Below, one piece after another: positions 42,560-51,524 of a DNA stretch of 64,000 nt. Where the stretch lies: NCBI GenBank assembly GCA_018970945.1, contig JAGWVJ010000003.1, forward strand, positions 1-64,000, written 5' to 3'. Made by a program: the position numbers and the translations under genes. Source of the DNA: Cyanobacteria bacterium REEB417 (GTDB taxonomy: Bacteria > Cyanobacteriota > Cyanobacteriia > PCC-6307 > Cyanobiaceae). Below the pieces are notes generated by a model that did no database searches, was not told the origin of the DNA, and worked only from the letters and a program-made list of their open reading frames with translations. Position 1 is the stretch's first letter. Each line of letters opens with the position of its first letter.

Positions 42560-43155
42560 CTACCGCTTACCCCACTCCGACTGAGCCGAAAGAACATACG
42601 GCTGAGCACGAGAAGCACAACCTCACTGGGTTCATCATCTTTCTCTGCTCAGAAAGTGTCATTTTTCTGGCCTTCTTCAGCGGATATGCGTTGCTCAAAA
42701 CCAGCGCGCTTGATTGGTTGCCGGCTGGTGTCGATGGGCTTGAATGGCAGATGCCACTGATCAACTCGGTGGTATTAGTGTCCAGCTCCGGAACCATCTA
42801 TCTTGCCGAGCGGGCCAAGGCAAGAGGAAGCATCTGGGGCTTTCGCGGTTTCTGGCTGCTGACCATGGCGCTTGGGTCCTATTTCCTCTATGGCCAGGCG
42901 GTGGAGTGGAGTGGTCTCGAGTTCGGCTTCACCTCTGGAACCTTTGGCGGCACGTTCTACCTGCTAACTGGATTCCATGGACTGCATGTCGCTACTGGGG
43001 TTGGCTTGATGACATTGATGCTGATCAAGTCATTCATTCCTGGCAATTACGACGGTGGTGAACAGGGCGTTGAGGCCACGTCACTGTTCTGGCACTTTGT
43101 CGATGTCATCTGGATCATCCTTTTTCTCCTCATCTACGTCTGGCAGCGGAGTTGA
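42556..43155 (+). CDS. ctaE: Heme-copper oxidase subunit III
   Basis: GFIIFLCSESVIFLAFFSGYALL; TGFHGLHVATGVGLMTLMLI; FWHFVDVIWIILFLLIYVW. Confidence 0.95.
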   Translation: MTTAYPTPTEPKEHTAEHEKHNLTGFIIFLCSESVIFLAFFSGYALLKTSALDWLPAGVDGLEWQMPLINSVVLVSSSGTIYLAERAKARGSIWGFRGFWLLTMALGSYFLYGQAVEWSGLEFGFTSGTFGGTFYLLTGFHGLHVATGVGLMTLMLIKSFIPGNYDGGEQGVEATSLFWHFVDVIWIILFLLIYVWQRS

Positions 43156-43158
43156 CCC

Positions 43159-44676
43159 ATGATCATTGATGACACCCATTACGACGTGATCGTCATCGGC
43201 AGCGGAGCTGCCGGTGCCACTGTCGCCAATAGCCTGGGCCAGCGCAGTTTCAAGGTGCTGTTGCTCGAGCGCGGTGGTGTGATGCCACTCGCTGATCAGA
43301 ATGTCGCTGATGTGGATTTGTTCCGTAAGGATCGTTATCACCCACCAGAGCAGTGGGTTGGAACCGATGGTGATCCCTTCTCGCCTCAAGCGATCTATGC
43401 CTTTGGTGGCAACACCAAGATCTGGGGAGGGGTACTCGAGCGCATGCGCGAGCGCGAGTTCGAGGGCCTCCATCTCCAGCAGGGGAAGGCACCGGCCTGG
43501 GGATTCAACTATGACGCCTTTGAACCTTGGTATGAGAAAGCCGAGGCGATGTATTGCGTTCACGGGGCCGCCGGTCTCGATCCTTCCGAACCCAAGCGGA
43601 GTGCACCCTATGGTTCTGCACCCAAGCCGGTGGAGCCGTTTCTCGATGAACTGCGTCAGGGACTCGAACGCCAGGGCGTGCATCCCTACCCTCTGCCGCT
43701 CACCTGGTCAGACTCGGCGGTAGATCCCAGTGGCGATGCCGAGTTGTTCGGGGTCGACCCTGCACGACGCTGCAGCACTCTGACGGTTCGCGGCGGTGCA
43801 ACGGTCACCCAGCTTCATGTCAATGCTGCTGGCACTGAAGTTCGTGGAGTCGAAGCTCAGATTGATGGTCAGCACTGGATGTTCACTGCCCACCAGGTGG
43901 TCTTGGCTGCCGGTGCTCTGAACACCCCGGCGATCTTGTTGCGTTCGGGTTGTGAACGCCATCCCCATGGCTTGGCCAATGGCTCGGATCAGGTCGGCCG
44001 CAACCTGATGAAGTTGCAGCAAACCTCGATCTTGCAGCTTGCTGCAGCGCCCAATTCTGGACGTTACGGTCGCTCCTTTGGCATCAATGATTTTCTCTGG
44101 GGCGACCAGAACGTCAGCTTCCCCCTCGGGGCGATTCAAAATGGGGGTGGCGTGCTGCAGGACGCCTTGTTTGCTGAGTCGCCCCCGGTGCTGTCATTGG
44201 TGACCAAATTGTTGCCCAACTTCAGTCTTGAGCAGCTCGCTTCCCGTTCGATCACTTGGTGGGCCAGCAGTGCTGTTCTGCCCCAGTCTCAGAACCGGAT
44301 CACCCTGCGTCAGGGGCGCATCCAGGTTAATTACACCCCCAATAACCGAGAGGCCCACGATCGCCTCGTCTACCGCTGGATCGATGTGCTGAAAGCCGTT
44401 GAGGCTGATCCCGCGTGTCAGGTCGTCAAGGCGGCTCCCACCCACCCGCGTGGTGAGGCTCCACTGTCTGCCATGGGATCTGCCTGCGGGACTTGTCGAA
44501 TGGGCGACAACCCCGCGACGTCCGTTGTTGATCTTGATGGCAGAAGCCACGAACTGACGAACCTGACGATTGCTGATGCCAGTGTGTTTCCGTCCTGTCC
44601 GATGATGGGATTCGGGCTCACAGTGATCGCCAACGCGCTGCGCATTGCCGATGCTGTGTCGAGCTCCCTGCAATGA
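43159..44676 (+). CDS. GMC oxidoreductase family protein, paralog 1 (lacks predicted catalytic His/Asn positions)
   Basis: YDVIVIGSGAAGATVANSLGQRSFKVLLLERGG; FGGNTKIWGGVLERM; GTCRMGDNPATSVVDLDGRSHELTNLTIADASVFPS. Confidence 0.92.
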   Translation: MIIDDTHYDVIVIGSGAAGATVANSLGQRSFKVLLLERGGVMPLADQNVADVDLFRKDRYHPPEQWVGTDGDPFSPQAIYAFGGNTKIWGGVLERMREREFEGLHLQQGKAPAWGFNYDAFEPWYEKAEAMYCVHGAAGLDPSEPKRSAPYGSAPKPVEPFLDELRQGLERQGVHPYPLPLTWSDSAVDPSGDAELFGVDPARRCSTLTVRGGATVTQLHVNAAGTEVRGVEAQIDGQHWMFTAHQVVLAAGALNTPAILLRSGCERHPHGLANGSDQVGRNLMKLQQTSILQLAAAPNSGRYGRSFGINDFLWGDQNVSFPLGAIQNGGGVLQDALFAESPPVLSLVTKLLPNFSLEQLASRSITWWASSAVLPQSQNRITLRQGRIQVNYTPNNREAHDRLVYRWIDVLKAVEADPACQVVKAAPTHPRGEAPLSAMGSACGTCRMGDNPATSVVDLDGRSHELTNLTIADASVFPSCPMMGFGLTVIANALRIADAVSSSLQ

Positions 44677-47369
44677 CGGCGCCAACGCTGGCTTCATTGT
44701 CGAAGGGGCCCCAGTCAGAGGCTCCATCGGAACTCAGGCGTCTGGCCGAACGGGACCATGGTCATCGCGACTGGTCGTTGTGGGGGAGTTACCTGCCTGA
44801 GCGGCAATGGGGAACCGTTCGTGAGGATTACTCGGCCGATGGGGATGCGTGGCGTTCCTTTCCCCATGACCATGCCCGATCACGGGTGTATCGCTGGGGT
44901 GAGGATGGTTTGCTCGGCATCTGTGATCAACAGTGTCGGCTCTGCTTTTCGCTGGCGCTCTGGAATGGACAGGACCCGATCCTGAAGGAGCGTCCCTATG
45001 GCCTGAGCAATCCGGAAGGTAATCATGGTGAAGATGTCAAGGATTATTTCTTTCATTTGGCGAACACGCCAACCCACAGCTTCATGCGTGGGCTGTACAA
45101 GTATCCGCAGGCAACTTTTCCTTATCAGCAACTTGTTGATGAGAATGCCAGGCGTGGACGTGACCAGCCCGAATATGAGCTTGTCGATACGGGAATTTTT
45201 AATGAAAGCCGTTATTTCGACGTTTTCATTGAGTATGCGAAAGCCTCAGCCAGCGATCTGTTGATCAGCATCCGCGTCATCAATCGCGGTCCAGACCCGG
45301 CACCCCTGACTTTGCTGCCAACCCTGTGGATGCGCAACACCTGGAGTTGGGGGTATCCCGATGAGCGGCAATTGCCTATCCAATTGCAGGGTGACCGGCT
45401 CCAAACTTCTGATATCCCCTCGCTTGGTGTTTACACTCTGGAGTGTGAACAGCCGGGTGAGTGGTTGTTCACGGACAACGAGACCAATCAGGAGCGTCTC
45501 TATGGACAGCCCAATTTAACTCCTTATCAGAAAGATGGCTTTCATCGTTATCTGATTGACGGTGAGCAAGCGGCCATCAACCCCCAGCAACAGGGCACAA
45601 AGGCTGCTCGTCTGCTGCAGCGCATCCTGGCTGCCGGGGAAGAGTGGCAGGTTCGCCTGCGTCTACGCTCTGATGATCATGCTGCAACGCAAGCTTTTGG
45701 TCCCGATTTTGACCGGGTTCTTTCGGAGCGGGAGTGTGAATGGAAGGCCTTTATGGAACATACTGTTCCCAATCTCTCTGATGATGATCGGCTAATTCAT
45801 CATTCAGCCATTGCTGGTTTGTTCTGGGGCAAGAAGTATTACGGCTGGAGTGTGACCCGTTGGCTTGAAGGCGATCCAAACCAGCCGCCACCGCCGCCGA
45901 ATCGTTGGCAGACGGAAACTGCCCATTGGAGCCGGCTTCACGCCCACGACGTGATCTCGATGCCGGATTGCTGGGAGTATCCCTATTTCTGCCAATGGGA
46001 TCTGATGTTTCATGCGGTCGCCTTTGCGATCGTTGATCCACAGACTGCCAAACAGCAGTCGATGTTGTTGCGCACGCCGCACTACACGGCACCCAATGCT
46101 CAGACCCCGGCCTATGAGTGGGCGCTGTCAGACCCGAACCCGCCGATTGGGGCTTGGGCTGCGATGCGCATTTTCCAGATTGAGCGCAAGCAGTATGACC
46201 GAGCCGATCTTGCTTTTTTGCGCTCTGCATTGCGAAAACTGCTGCTTGAATACGGCTGGTGGGCCAACCGTAATGATCGCTCTGGCGACAATGTGTTTGA
46301 AGGCGGTTTTCTAGGGCTTGATAACATTGCAATCTTTGATCGCCGCTTTCACCTTGCTGACGGCAGTCGCATTGAGCAGTGTGATGGTACCGCCTGGATG
46401 GCGTCGTTGAGCCTGAACCTGTTGTCCATTGCTGTCGAACTATCGACTGAAGAGTCTGAGTATGCCGATCTTTGCGAGCGTTTTGTTTACGATTTCGTGC
46501 AGTTGGCGTTGACGCTGAACACGCCTGGCCAGAGGGGGTATGTGAATTGGGATGAGCAGGATGGTTTTTATTACGATGTCATCAAGCGGCCTGACGGCAG
46601 TACTGATTTTCTGCGGACACGTTCATTGACTGGCTTGATTCCGCTGCTCGCTGTAGCCAGTTTTGATGTTGAGACGGTTTCTAGGCTTCCGGTCCTTGAT
46701 GTTCTCAAGAGCATGCGTTGGTTCGTACATGAACGCACCACGCCAACCTGGTTGGCGGCAAACCTGGGCCAATGGCGCAATGACCGTTTGCTGTTCACCC
46801 TCGTTCCGGAGGACCGGCTGCGGCGCATCTGCGAGCGGCTGTTTGACGAGGATGAATTTCTTTCGCCCTACGGATTAAGGGCCCTATCGAAGGTCTATGG
46901 CGATAACCCCTATCAGTTCACAGAGGGCGGTGACCATGAGGTTCTGTCCTATTCACCTGCGGATAGTCCGGTGGCCATGTTTGGTGGGAATTCCAATTGG
47001 AGAGGCCCCGTGTGGATGCCGACCAATTTTCTGCTGATCGAATCTCTGCAGAAGTTTGCCCATTTCTATGGCGATAGCTTCAAGGTCGAATTCCCGACCC
47101 GATCGGGCAATTGGTTGAACCTCTGGGAGGTTTCCCTGGAGCTTGAGCGTCGCCTTGTTGGCATTTTCCGACGTGATGCCGATGGACGCCGCCCTTTCAA
47201 TGGTGATGTCGAGCTGTTTCAGCAGGATCCTCATTGGCGGGATCTGATCCAGTTCAATGAGTATTTTCACGGTGACAGTGGCCGGGGTATCGGTGCCTCG
47301 CATCAGACAGGTTGGACGGCCACAGTGGCCAAGATGATCAACCAGCTCAGCCGCTATCCGAGCGGGTAA
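44673..47369 (+). CDS. GH63/MGH1-like glycoside hydrolase
   Basis: ERQWGTVREDYSADGDAWRSFPHDHARSRVYRWGEDGLLG; WEYPYFCQWDLMFHAVAFAIVDP; NWRGPVWMPTNFLLIESLQKF; GASHQTGWTATVAKMI. Confidence 0.88.
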   Translation: MTAPTLASLSKGPQSEAPSELRRLAERDHGHRDWSLWGSYLPERQWGTVREDYSADGDAWRSFPHDHARSRVYRWGEDGLLGICDQQCRLCFSLALWNGQDPILKERPYGLSNPEGNHGEDVKDYFFHLANTPTHSFMRGLYKYPQATFPYQQLVDENARRGRDQPEYELVDTGIFNESRYFDVFIEYAKASASDLLISIRVINRGPDPAPLTLLPTLWMRNTWSWGYPDERQLPIQLQGDRLQTSDIPSLGVYTLECEQPGEWLFTDNETNQERLYGQPNLTPYQKDGFHRYLIDGEQAAINPQQQGTKAARLLQRILAAGEEWQVRLRLRSDDHAATQAFGPDFDRVLSERECEWKAFMEHTVPNLSDDDRLIHHSAIAGLFWGKKYYGWSVTRWLEGDPNQPPPPPNRWQTETAHWSRLHAHDVISMPDCWEYPYFCQWDLMFHAVAFAIVDPQTAKQQSMLLRTPHYTAPNAQTPAYEWALSDPNPPIGAWAAMRIFQIERKQYDRADLAFLRSALRKLLLEYGWWANRNDRSGDNVFEGGFLGLDNIAIFDRRFHLADGSRIEQCDGTAWMASLSLNLLSIAVELSTEESEYADLCERFVYDFVQLALTLNTPGQRGYVNWDEQDGFYYDVIKRPDGSTDFLRTRSLTGLIPLLAVASFDVETVSRLPVLDVLKSMRWFVHERTTPTWLAANLGQWRNDRLLFTLVPEDRLRRICERLFDEDEFLSPYGLRALSKVYGDNPYQFTEGGDHEVLSYSPADSPVAMFGGNSNWRGPVWMPTNFLLIESLQKFAHFYGDSFKVEFPTRSGNWLNLWEVSLELERRLVGIFRRDADGRRPFNGDVELFQQDPHWRDLIQFNEYFHGDSGRGIGASHQTGWTATVAKMINQLSRYPSG

Positions 47370-47390
47370 TCCAGTTCTTTCGAGCCTTTT

Positions 47391-49022
47391 TTGAATCCAA
47401 TGCAGGACCTCAACGGGCCCACCTGGTCCCAGTCACCCTTGCCGCAGACCAACCAGCTGACGGTGAGCAATGGTGACCACTTCGATGTGGTCATCATCGG
47501 CAGTGGTGCCGGCGGCGGAACCCTTGCCCGCGTTCTTGCTCCCACTGGGTTGAAGATCCTGGTGTTAGAACGGGGTGATTGGTTGCCGCAGGAGCCCGAG
47601 AACTGGGATGCCGATGCGGTCTTCCAGCAGGGTCGTTATCTGTCGAAGGACATCTGGACCGATAAGCACGGCAAGCCTTTTCAGCCGGGCAGTCATTACT
47701 TTGTCGGCGGCGCCACCAAGATGTATGGCGCTCACCATTTCCGCCTGCGCGCTCGCGATTTCGAAGAGCTGGTGCATGTGGATGGCATTTCCCCAGCCTG
47801 GCCCCTGCGCTACAGCGACTTTGAGCCCTGGTATCAGATGGCAGAGGAGATGTATCACGTCCATGGCTTGCGCGGCGAGGACCCGACAGAGCCGCCGGCC
47901 AGCCAGCCTTACCCCCACGCGCCGATCTCACACGAGCCACGCATCGCCAAGCTGGCTGAGGACCTACGCGCCGCCGGCCTGAACCCGTTCCATGCCCCGA
48001 GCGGGGTGATGCTGGATGAGGCCAACATGGCTTTCAGCCGTTGTCGGCGCTGCAACAACTGTGATGGCTTCCCCTGTCTTGTTCATGCCAAAAGTGATGC
48101 CGAGGTGATAGGCATCAGGCCTGCCCTTGGACAAGCCACTGTCTCCCTGCTGACCAGGGCAGAGGTCAAGCGTCTGGAAACCGACCCTTCCGGCCGCACG
48201 GTTCAGTCTGTTCATCTGGAGCGGGATGGCGAGCCAATGCGGGTCAGTGGTGATCTGGTTGTGGTCAGTTGTGGCGCGGCCAACACCGCCCGTCTGTTGT
48301 TGATGTCGGCCAATGACAAGCACCCCCGCGGTCTGGCGAATGGTAGTGATCAGGTGGGACGGAATTACATGTTCCACAACAGCAAGGCGGCAGTTGCCTT
48401 ATCGCACGAGCCGAATCCGACGGTTTTTCAGAAGACGATCTCAGTCAACGATTGGTATTTCGGTGATGCTGATTTTGACTTCCCGATGGGCAATGTTCAG
48501 ATGACGGGTAAGACCCGTGGTGCGATCATGAAGGGCTATGCACCAATCGAGACTTTTCTGATGCCGAATTGGTCGATGGACAAGATCGCTGAACACTCTC
48601 TTGATTTTTGGGTGTCCACCGAAGATCTTCCTGATCCTGATAACCGGGTGACAATCACCGCCGACGGAGCGATCAATCTTTCCTACACTCCGAACAACCA
48701 ATCTGCAGCTGATCACCTGTGGAGCCGTTTGCAGACCTTGCTGGATCGTTTGTATCTCAAAGACCATCTGGTTGAACGCCAGGTCTACATCAAAAATGCC
48801 ATGGGTATTGCTGCCGTCGGTCACCAGGCGGGCACCTGTCGTTTCGGAACGGATCCATCCACGTCGGTGCTGGATGTGAATTGCAAGGCCCATGAGCTTG
48901 ACAACCTCTATGTTGTCGACACCAGCTTTTTCCCGAGCATCGGTGCCGTCAACCCGTCGCTGACGGCGATTGCCAATGCCATTCGCGTTGGCCATCACCT
49001 GCGCGAGCGGCTGGTTCGCTGA
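47391..49022 (+). CDS. GMC oxidoreductase, paralog 2, with Cys-rich motif
   Basis: FDVVIIGSGAGGGTLARVLAPTGLKILVLERGD; CRRCNNCDGFPCLVHAKSDAEV; GHQAGTCRFGTDPSTSVLDVNCKAHELDNLYVVDTSFFPSIGAVNPSLT. Confidence 0.93.
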   Translation: MNPMQDLNGPTWSQSPLPQTNQLTVSNGDHFDVVIIGSGAGGGTLARVLAPTGLKILVLERGDWLPQEPENWDADAVFQQGRYLSKDIWTDKHGKPFQPGSHYFVGGATKMYGAHHFRLRARDFEELVHVDGISPAWPLRYSDFEPWYQMAEEMYHVHGLRGEDPTEPPASQPYPHAPISHEPRIAKLAEDLRAAGLNPFHAPSGVMLDEANMAFSRCRRCNNCDGFPCLVHAKSDAEVIGIRPALGQATVSLLTRAEVKRLETDPSGRTVQSVHLERDGEPMRVSGDLVVVSCGAANTARLLLMSANDKHPRGLANGSDQVGRNYMFHNSKAAVALSHEPNPTVFQKTISVNDWYFGDADFDFPMGNVQMTGKTRGAIMKGYAPIETFLMPNWSMDKIAEHSLDFWVSTEDLPDPDNRVTITADGAINLSYTPNNQSAADHLWSRLQTLLDRLYLKDHLVERQVYIKNAMGIAAVGHQAGTCRFGTDPSTSVLDVNCKAHELDNLYVVDTSFFPSIGAVNPSLTAIANAIRVGHHLRERLVR

Positions 49023-49026
49023 GCCG

Positions 49027-50433
49027 TTGGAACCACTGACGCTTGGGCCTGACTGGCAGGATCCGCTTCCCCTGATCAGCCTTGATCAGGCCCTTGAGCG
49101 CAGTCTGCTGGTCAGCGGTCTAAGTCGTGAGCAGTTGATTAACCGTCTGCTTGCCGATGTGGGCCATCCGCTGCTGCACCCGCTGGTGTGGGTGTTGCCG
49201 CGCCGTTGGCGTTTGGCACCTGCTTCTCTGCCTGCCCGGTTGCAGGGTCTCAGTGCCTTGCTGCAGGAGGGGCTGATCAGCCCGGTATTTCTGGCGGCGT
49301 TGGTCGACGATCTGGCCCATCTCTGGCCACCACCTGCCGCTGCGGCAACGGCCGAGATGCTCTGGCAGCGCCAGGCGATCGACTGGCAGGGCTCCGCCCT
49401 GTCCCTGCCGTCGCAGTGGTCTGTGCTGCAGCAGGTGGCCTCTGGTGTCGCTGATCAGGCCGTTGTTGACAATGTGACCCGATGGCCGCACATCAGCCAT
49501 GGGTTGTGCTGGTCCAATGTTGGACTGCACTTCAGCCAGACCGCCCAGGCGCGTTGTGCCAATGCACTGTTGGCCCAGGTGTTCAATCGACTGGCCGCCA
49601 ACGCCGTCGCGCCTCGGGTTTTCAGCTTTGAAGGTTGCAACGATGGGGCAGCCTTGCTGGCGTGGTTGGTTGATCAGGGTTGGAGCGTGCGGGCACGGCT
49701 GCGCAGCAGCATCGCCAGCTTTGGCCTAGGCGCGTCCCTGGCGTTGCCCGATGAGCCACCGCGTCAGATTCCCCTGGCCCTGCCATTGCGGACCGGTCTG
49801 CTGGATCGCGATGGTCAGGAGGTGGTCTCGCTGTTGCCCCACACGGCGCTTGAGCTGGAGCTCAGCTGCGGTGCACAGCTGCTGCGCCTGCAGTGGTATC
49901 AGGGAACCGGTGGCCTGTGCGGCTGGGATGGTCTCAATGATCTGCGGCGCCCCTGGCAGAACGACCCGTACACCGGCACGGTTCGCTACCTGGGCGAGCC
50001 GTTTGAAGGCCTCCAGCTGAGTGCCCTGATGCCGTTGTGTGAGCTGATCGCCCTTGTCCACAACCTTGAAGCCAGCGCGAGCCATTTGCGCCTTGGTGGT
50101 TACGGCAGTCTCGGCTTCTGCATCGACAGCACTGCCCTGCTGCAGCAGGCCCTGTGCGGACGCTGTGATCTGTTCCCTTTGGTGCTACCTGGCCTCTGGC
50201 GTGAGCGCTTGTTGCGGCGTTGCAGCAAGCTTGTCGAGGATGGCGTTGTGAGAACAGCCTCGTTGTCTGTCGTCGCCAGGTACCGCCGGGCATTGGGTGA
50301 GCTGCCGTTGGATTTTTCGCACCATGGCAGCACCGTCAGCGATGCCTGGCGGCGGCTGCAGGCTTCGCTGCCAGTGCGCAGCCCTTTTGCCGTGATTCAG
50401 CAGTTGCATCAGCTGCAACCGGCAGGCTCCTAA
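49027..50433 (+). CDS. Uncharacterised protein (about 470 aa), family not recognised
   Basis: Long ORF (48970-50433 in the track, TTG start). TTG 49027 lies 5 bp after the GMC stop; ATG 48976 would overlap the GMC gene. No recognised domain. Confidence 0.75.
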   Translation: MEPLTLGPDWQDPLPLISLDQALERSLLVSGLSREQLINRLLADVGHPLLHPLVWVLPRRWRLAPASLPARLQGLSALLQEGLISPVFLAALVDDLAHLWPPPAAAATAEMLWQRQAIDWQGSALSLPSQWSVLQQVASGVADQAVVDNVTRWPHISHGLCWSNVGLHFSQTAQARCANALLAQVFNRLAANAVAPRVFSFEGCNDGAALLAWLVDQGWSVRARLRSSIASFGLGASLALPDEPPRQIPLALPLRTGLLDRDGQEVVSLLPHTALELELSCGAQLLRLQWYQGTGGLCGWDGLNDLRRPWQNDPYTGTVRYLGEPFEGLQLSALMPLCELIALVHNLEASASHLRLGGYGSLGFCIDSTALLQQALCGRCDLFPLVLPGLWRERLLRRCSKLVEDGVVRTASLSVVARYRRALGELPLDFSHHGSTVSDAWRRLQASLPVRSPFAVIQQLHQLQPAGS

Positions 50434-51524
50434 AGGCCGCCGATGATTGCGGCGATCACAGCGGTGCGGTTGCGATCGGAAAAGGGGCCACTGAGTCCGT
50501 TGTGGGAGAGACCGTTGATGCAGTGACGCCGCACCTGGCCGCGCTTGAGCGCTTTGTTCCAGTTGGACAGGGGCAGCAGGGGCGAGCGGCCCGGGTAGGC
50601 GATTCGTCCGAACGCCGCCACGGGATCGCGGTCACCGACGATCATGGCGATCTCGCCGACCTGCTCGAGCAGCTGGTTGCCGCTGAACACCCCACAGAAG
50701 GTCATGATCCGAACAGGGCAACGGCAGATGCGGCGGAGGTACTCGGCCATGCCCAGGGCCATTTCGCCTCCACCGCTGTAGCCCAGGAGCACCAGCTCCT
50801 GGGGTCGGCCGCCGGGGGGCTGGCCCGGCTGAAAGCCTTGCTCTGCCAGCCGTTGCGCCACCTTGAGCGCCAGCTCGTAATTGAGGATCGGGCCATAGCG
50901 CCTGTCCGATGAGATGCCCACTTTGATGACGTTGTTGGCCTGCACCAGAACGGCACAGATCAGGCTGACCCAGGGATTGGGATGGTGCTCCTGCAAGGCA
51001 AACAGCCGTCGCCAGAACCAACTGCCGCCGGCGTCATCGGCCAGCCTGGCTGGGGTGACTGTGTAAGTCTCGAGGCCTTTGAACAGCCGCACATGGCTGG
51101 GCAAGCGGGATTCCAGCAAAGCCAGAAACGCCGCCACCTTTGGGGGATGGTCACGCTCACTCTGGTGAATGCCGTCCAGGTAGACGATTGTGCAGCGTGT
51201 CGATGCGGCGTCAGCTGTTGCGACAGCGGGCTCAAGAAAGATGTCAGCTGGTTGGGGCAGTCCCCCCAGCCAGCCGCGCCAGAAGGCGAACTGCGACGTG
51301 ACCGAAATCACGCCACTGATCGGGATCAGCAGCAATCCAAGGATGGCAACAGCCTGCAGCACCAGGGCCAGATCCGCAGGCGATAGGGCCGACAGCAACA
51401 GGGGCCCGGCGTGCAGGCTGATCACCAGTGAGCTCAGCCCGCTGAGCAACACCAGCCAGCCCAACACCCCTGCCAGGCGTCGCTGACCCGCCAGCTGAAT
51501 CCGGATCGCCTGCAGCGGGGCCAT
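50430..51524 (-). CDS. Membrane-anchored protein with alpha/beta-hydrolase-like elbow
   Basis: Two N-terminal TM segments (LGWLVLLSGLSSLVISL, LVLQAVAILGLLLIPISGVISV), then ELVLLGYSGGGEMALGMAEYLRR. Confidence 0.7.
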   Translation of the reverse strand: MAPLQAIRIQLAGQRRLAGVLGWLVLLSGLSSLVISLHAGPLLLSALSPADLALVLQAVAILGLLLIPISGVISVTSQFAFWRGWLGGLPQPADIFLEPAVATADAASTRCTIVYLDGIHQSERDHPPKVAAFLALLESRLPSHVRLFKGLETYTVTPARLADDAGGSWFWRRLFALQEHHPNPWVSLICAVLVQANNVIKVGISSDRRYGPILNYELALKVAQRLAEQGFQPGQPPGGRPQELVLLGYSGGGEMALGMAEYLRRICRCPVRIMTFCGVFSGNQLLEQVGEIAMIVGDRDPVAAFGRIAYPGRSPLLPLSNWNKALKRGQVRRHCINGLSHNGLSGPFSDRNRTAVIAAIIGGL

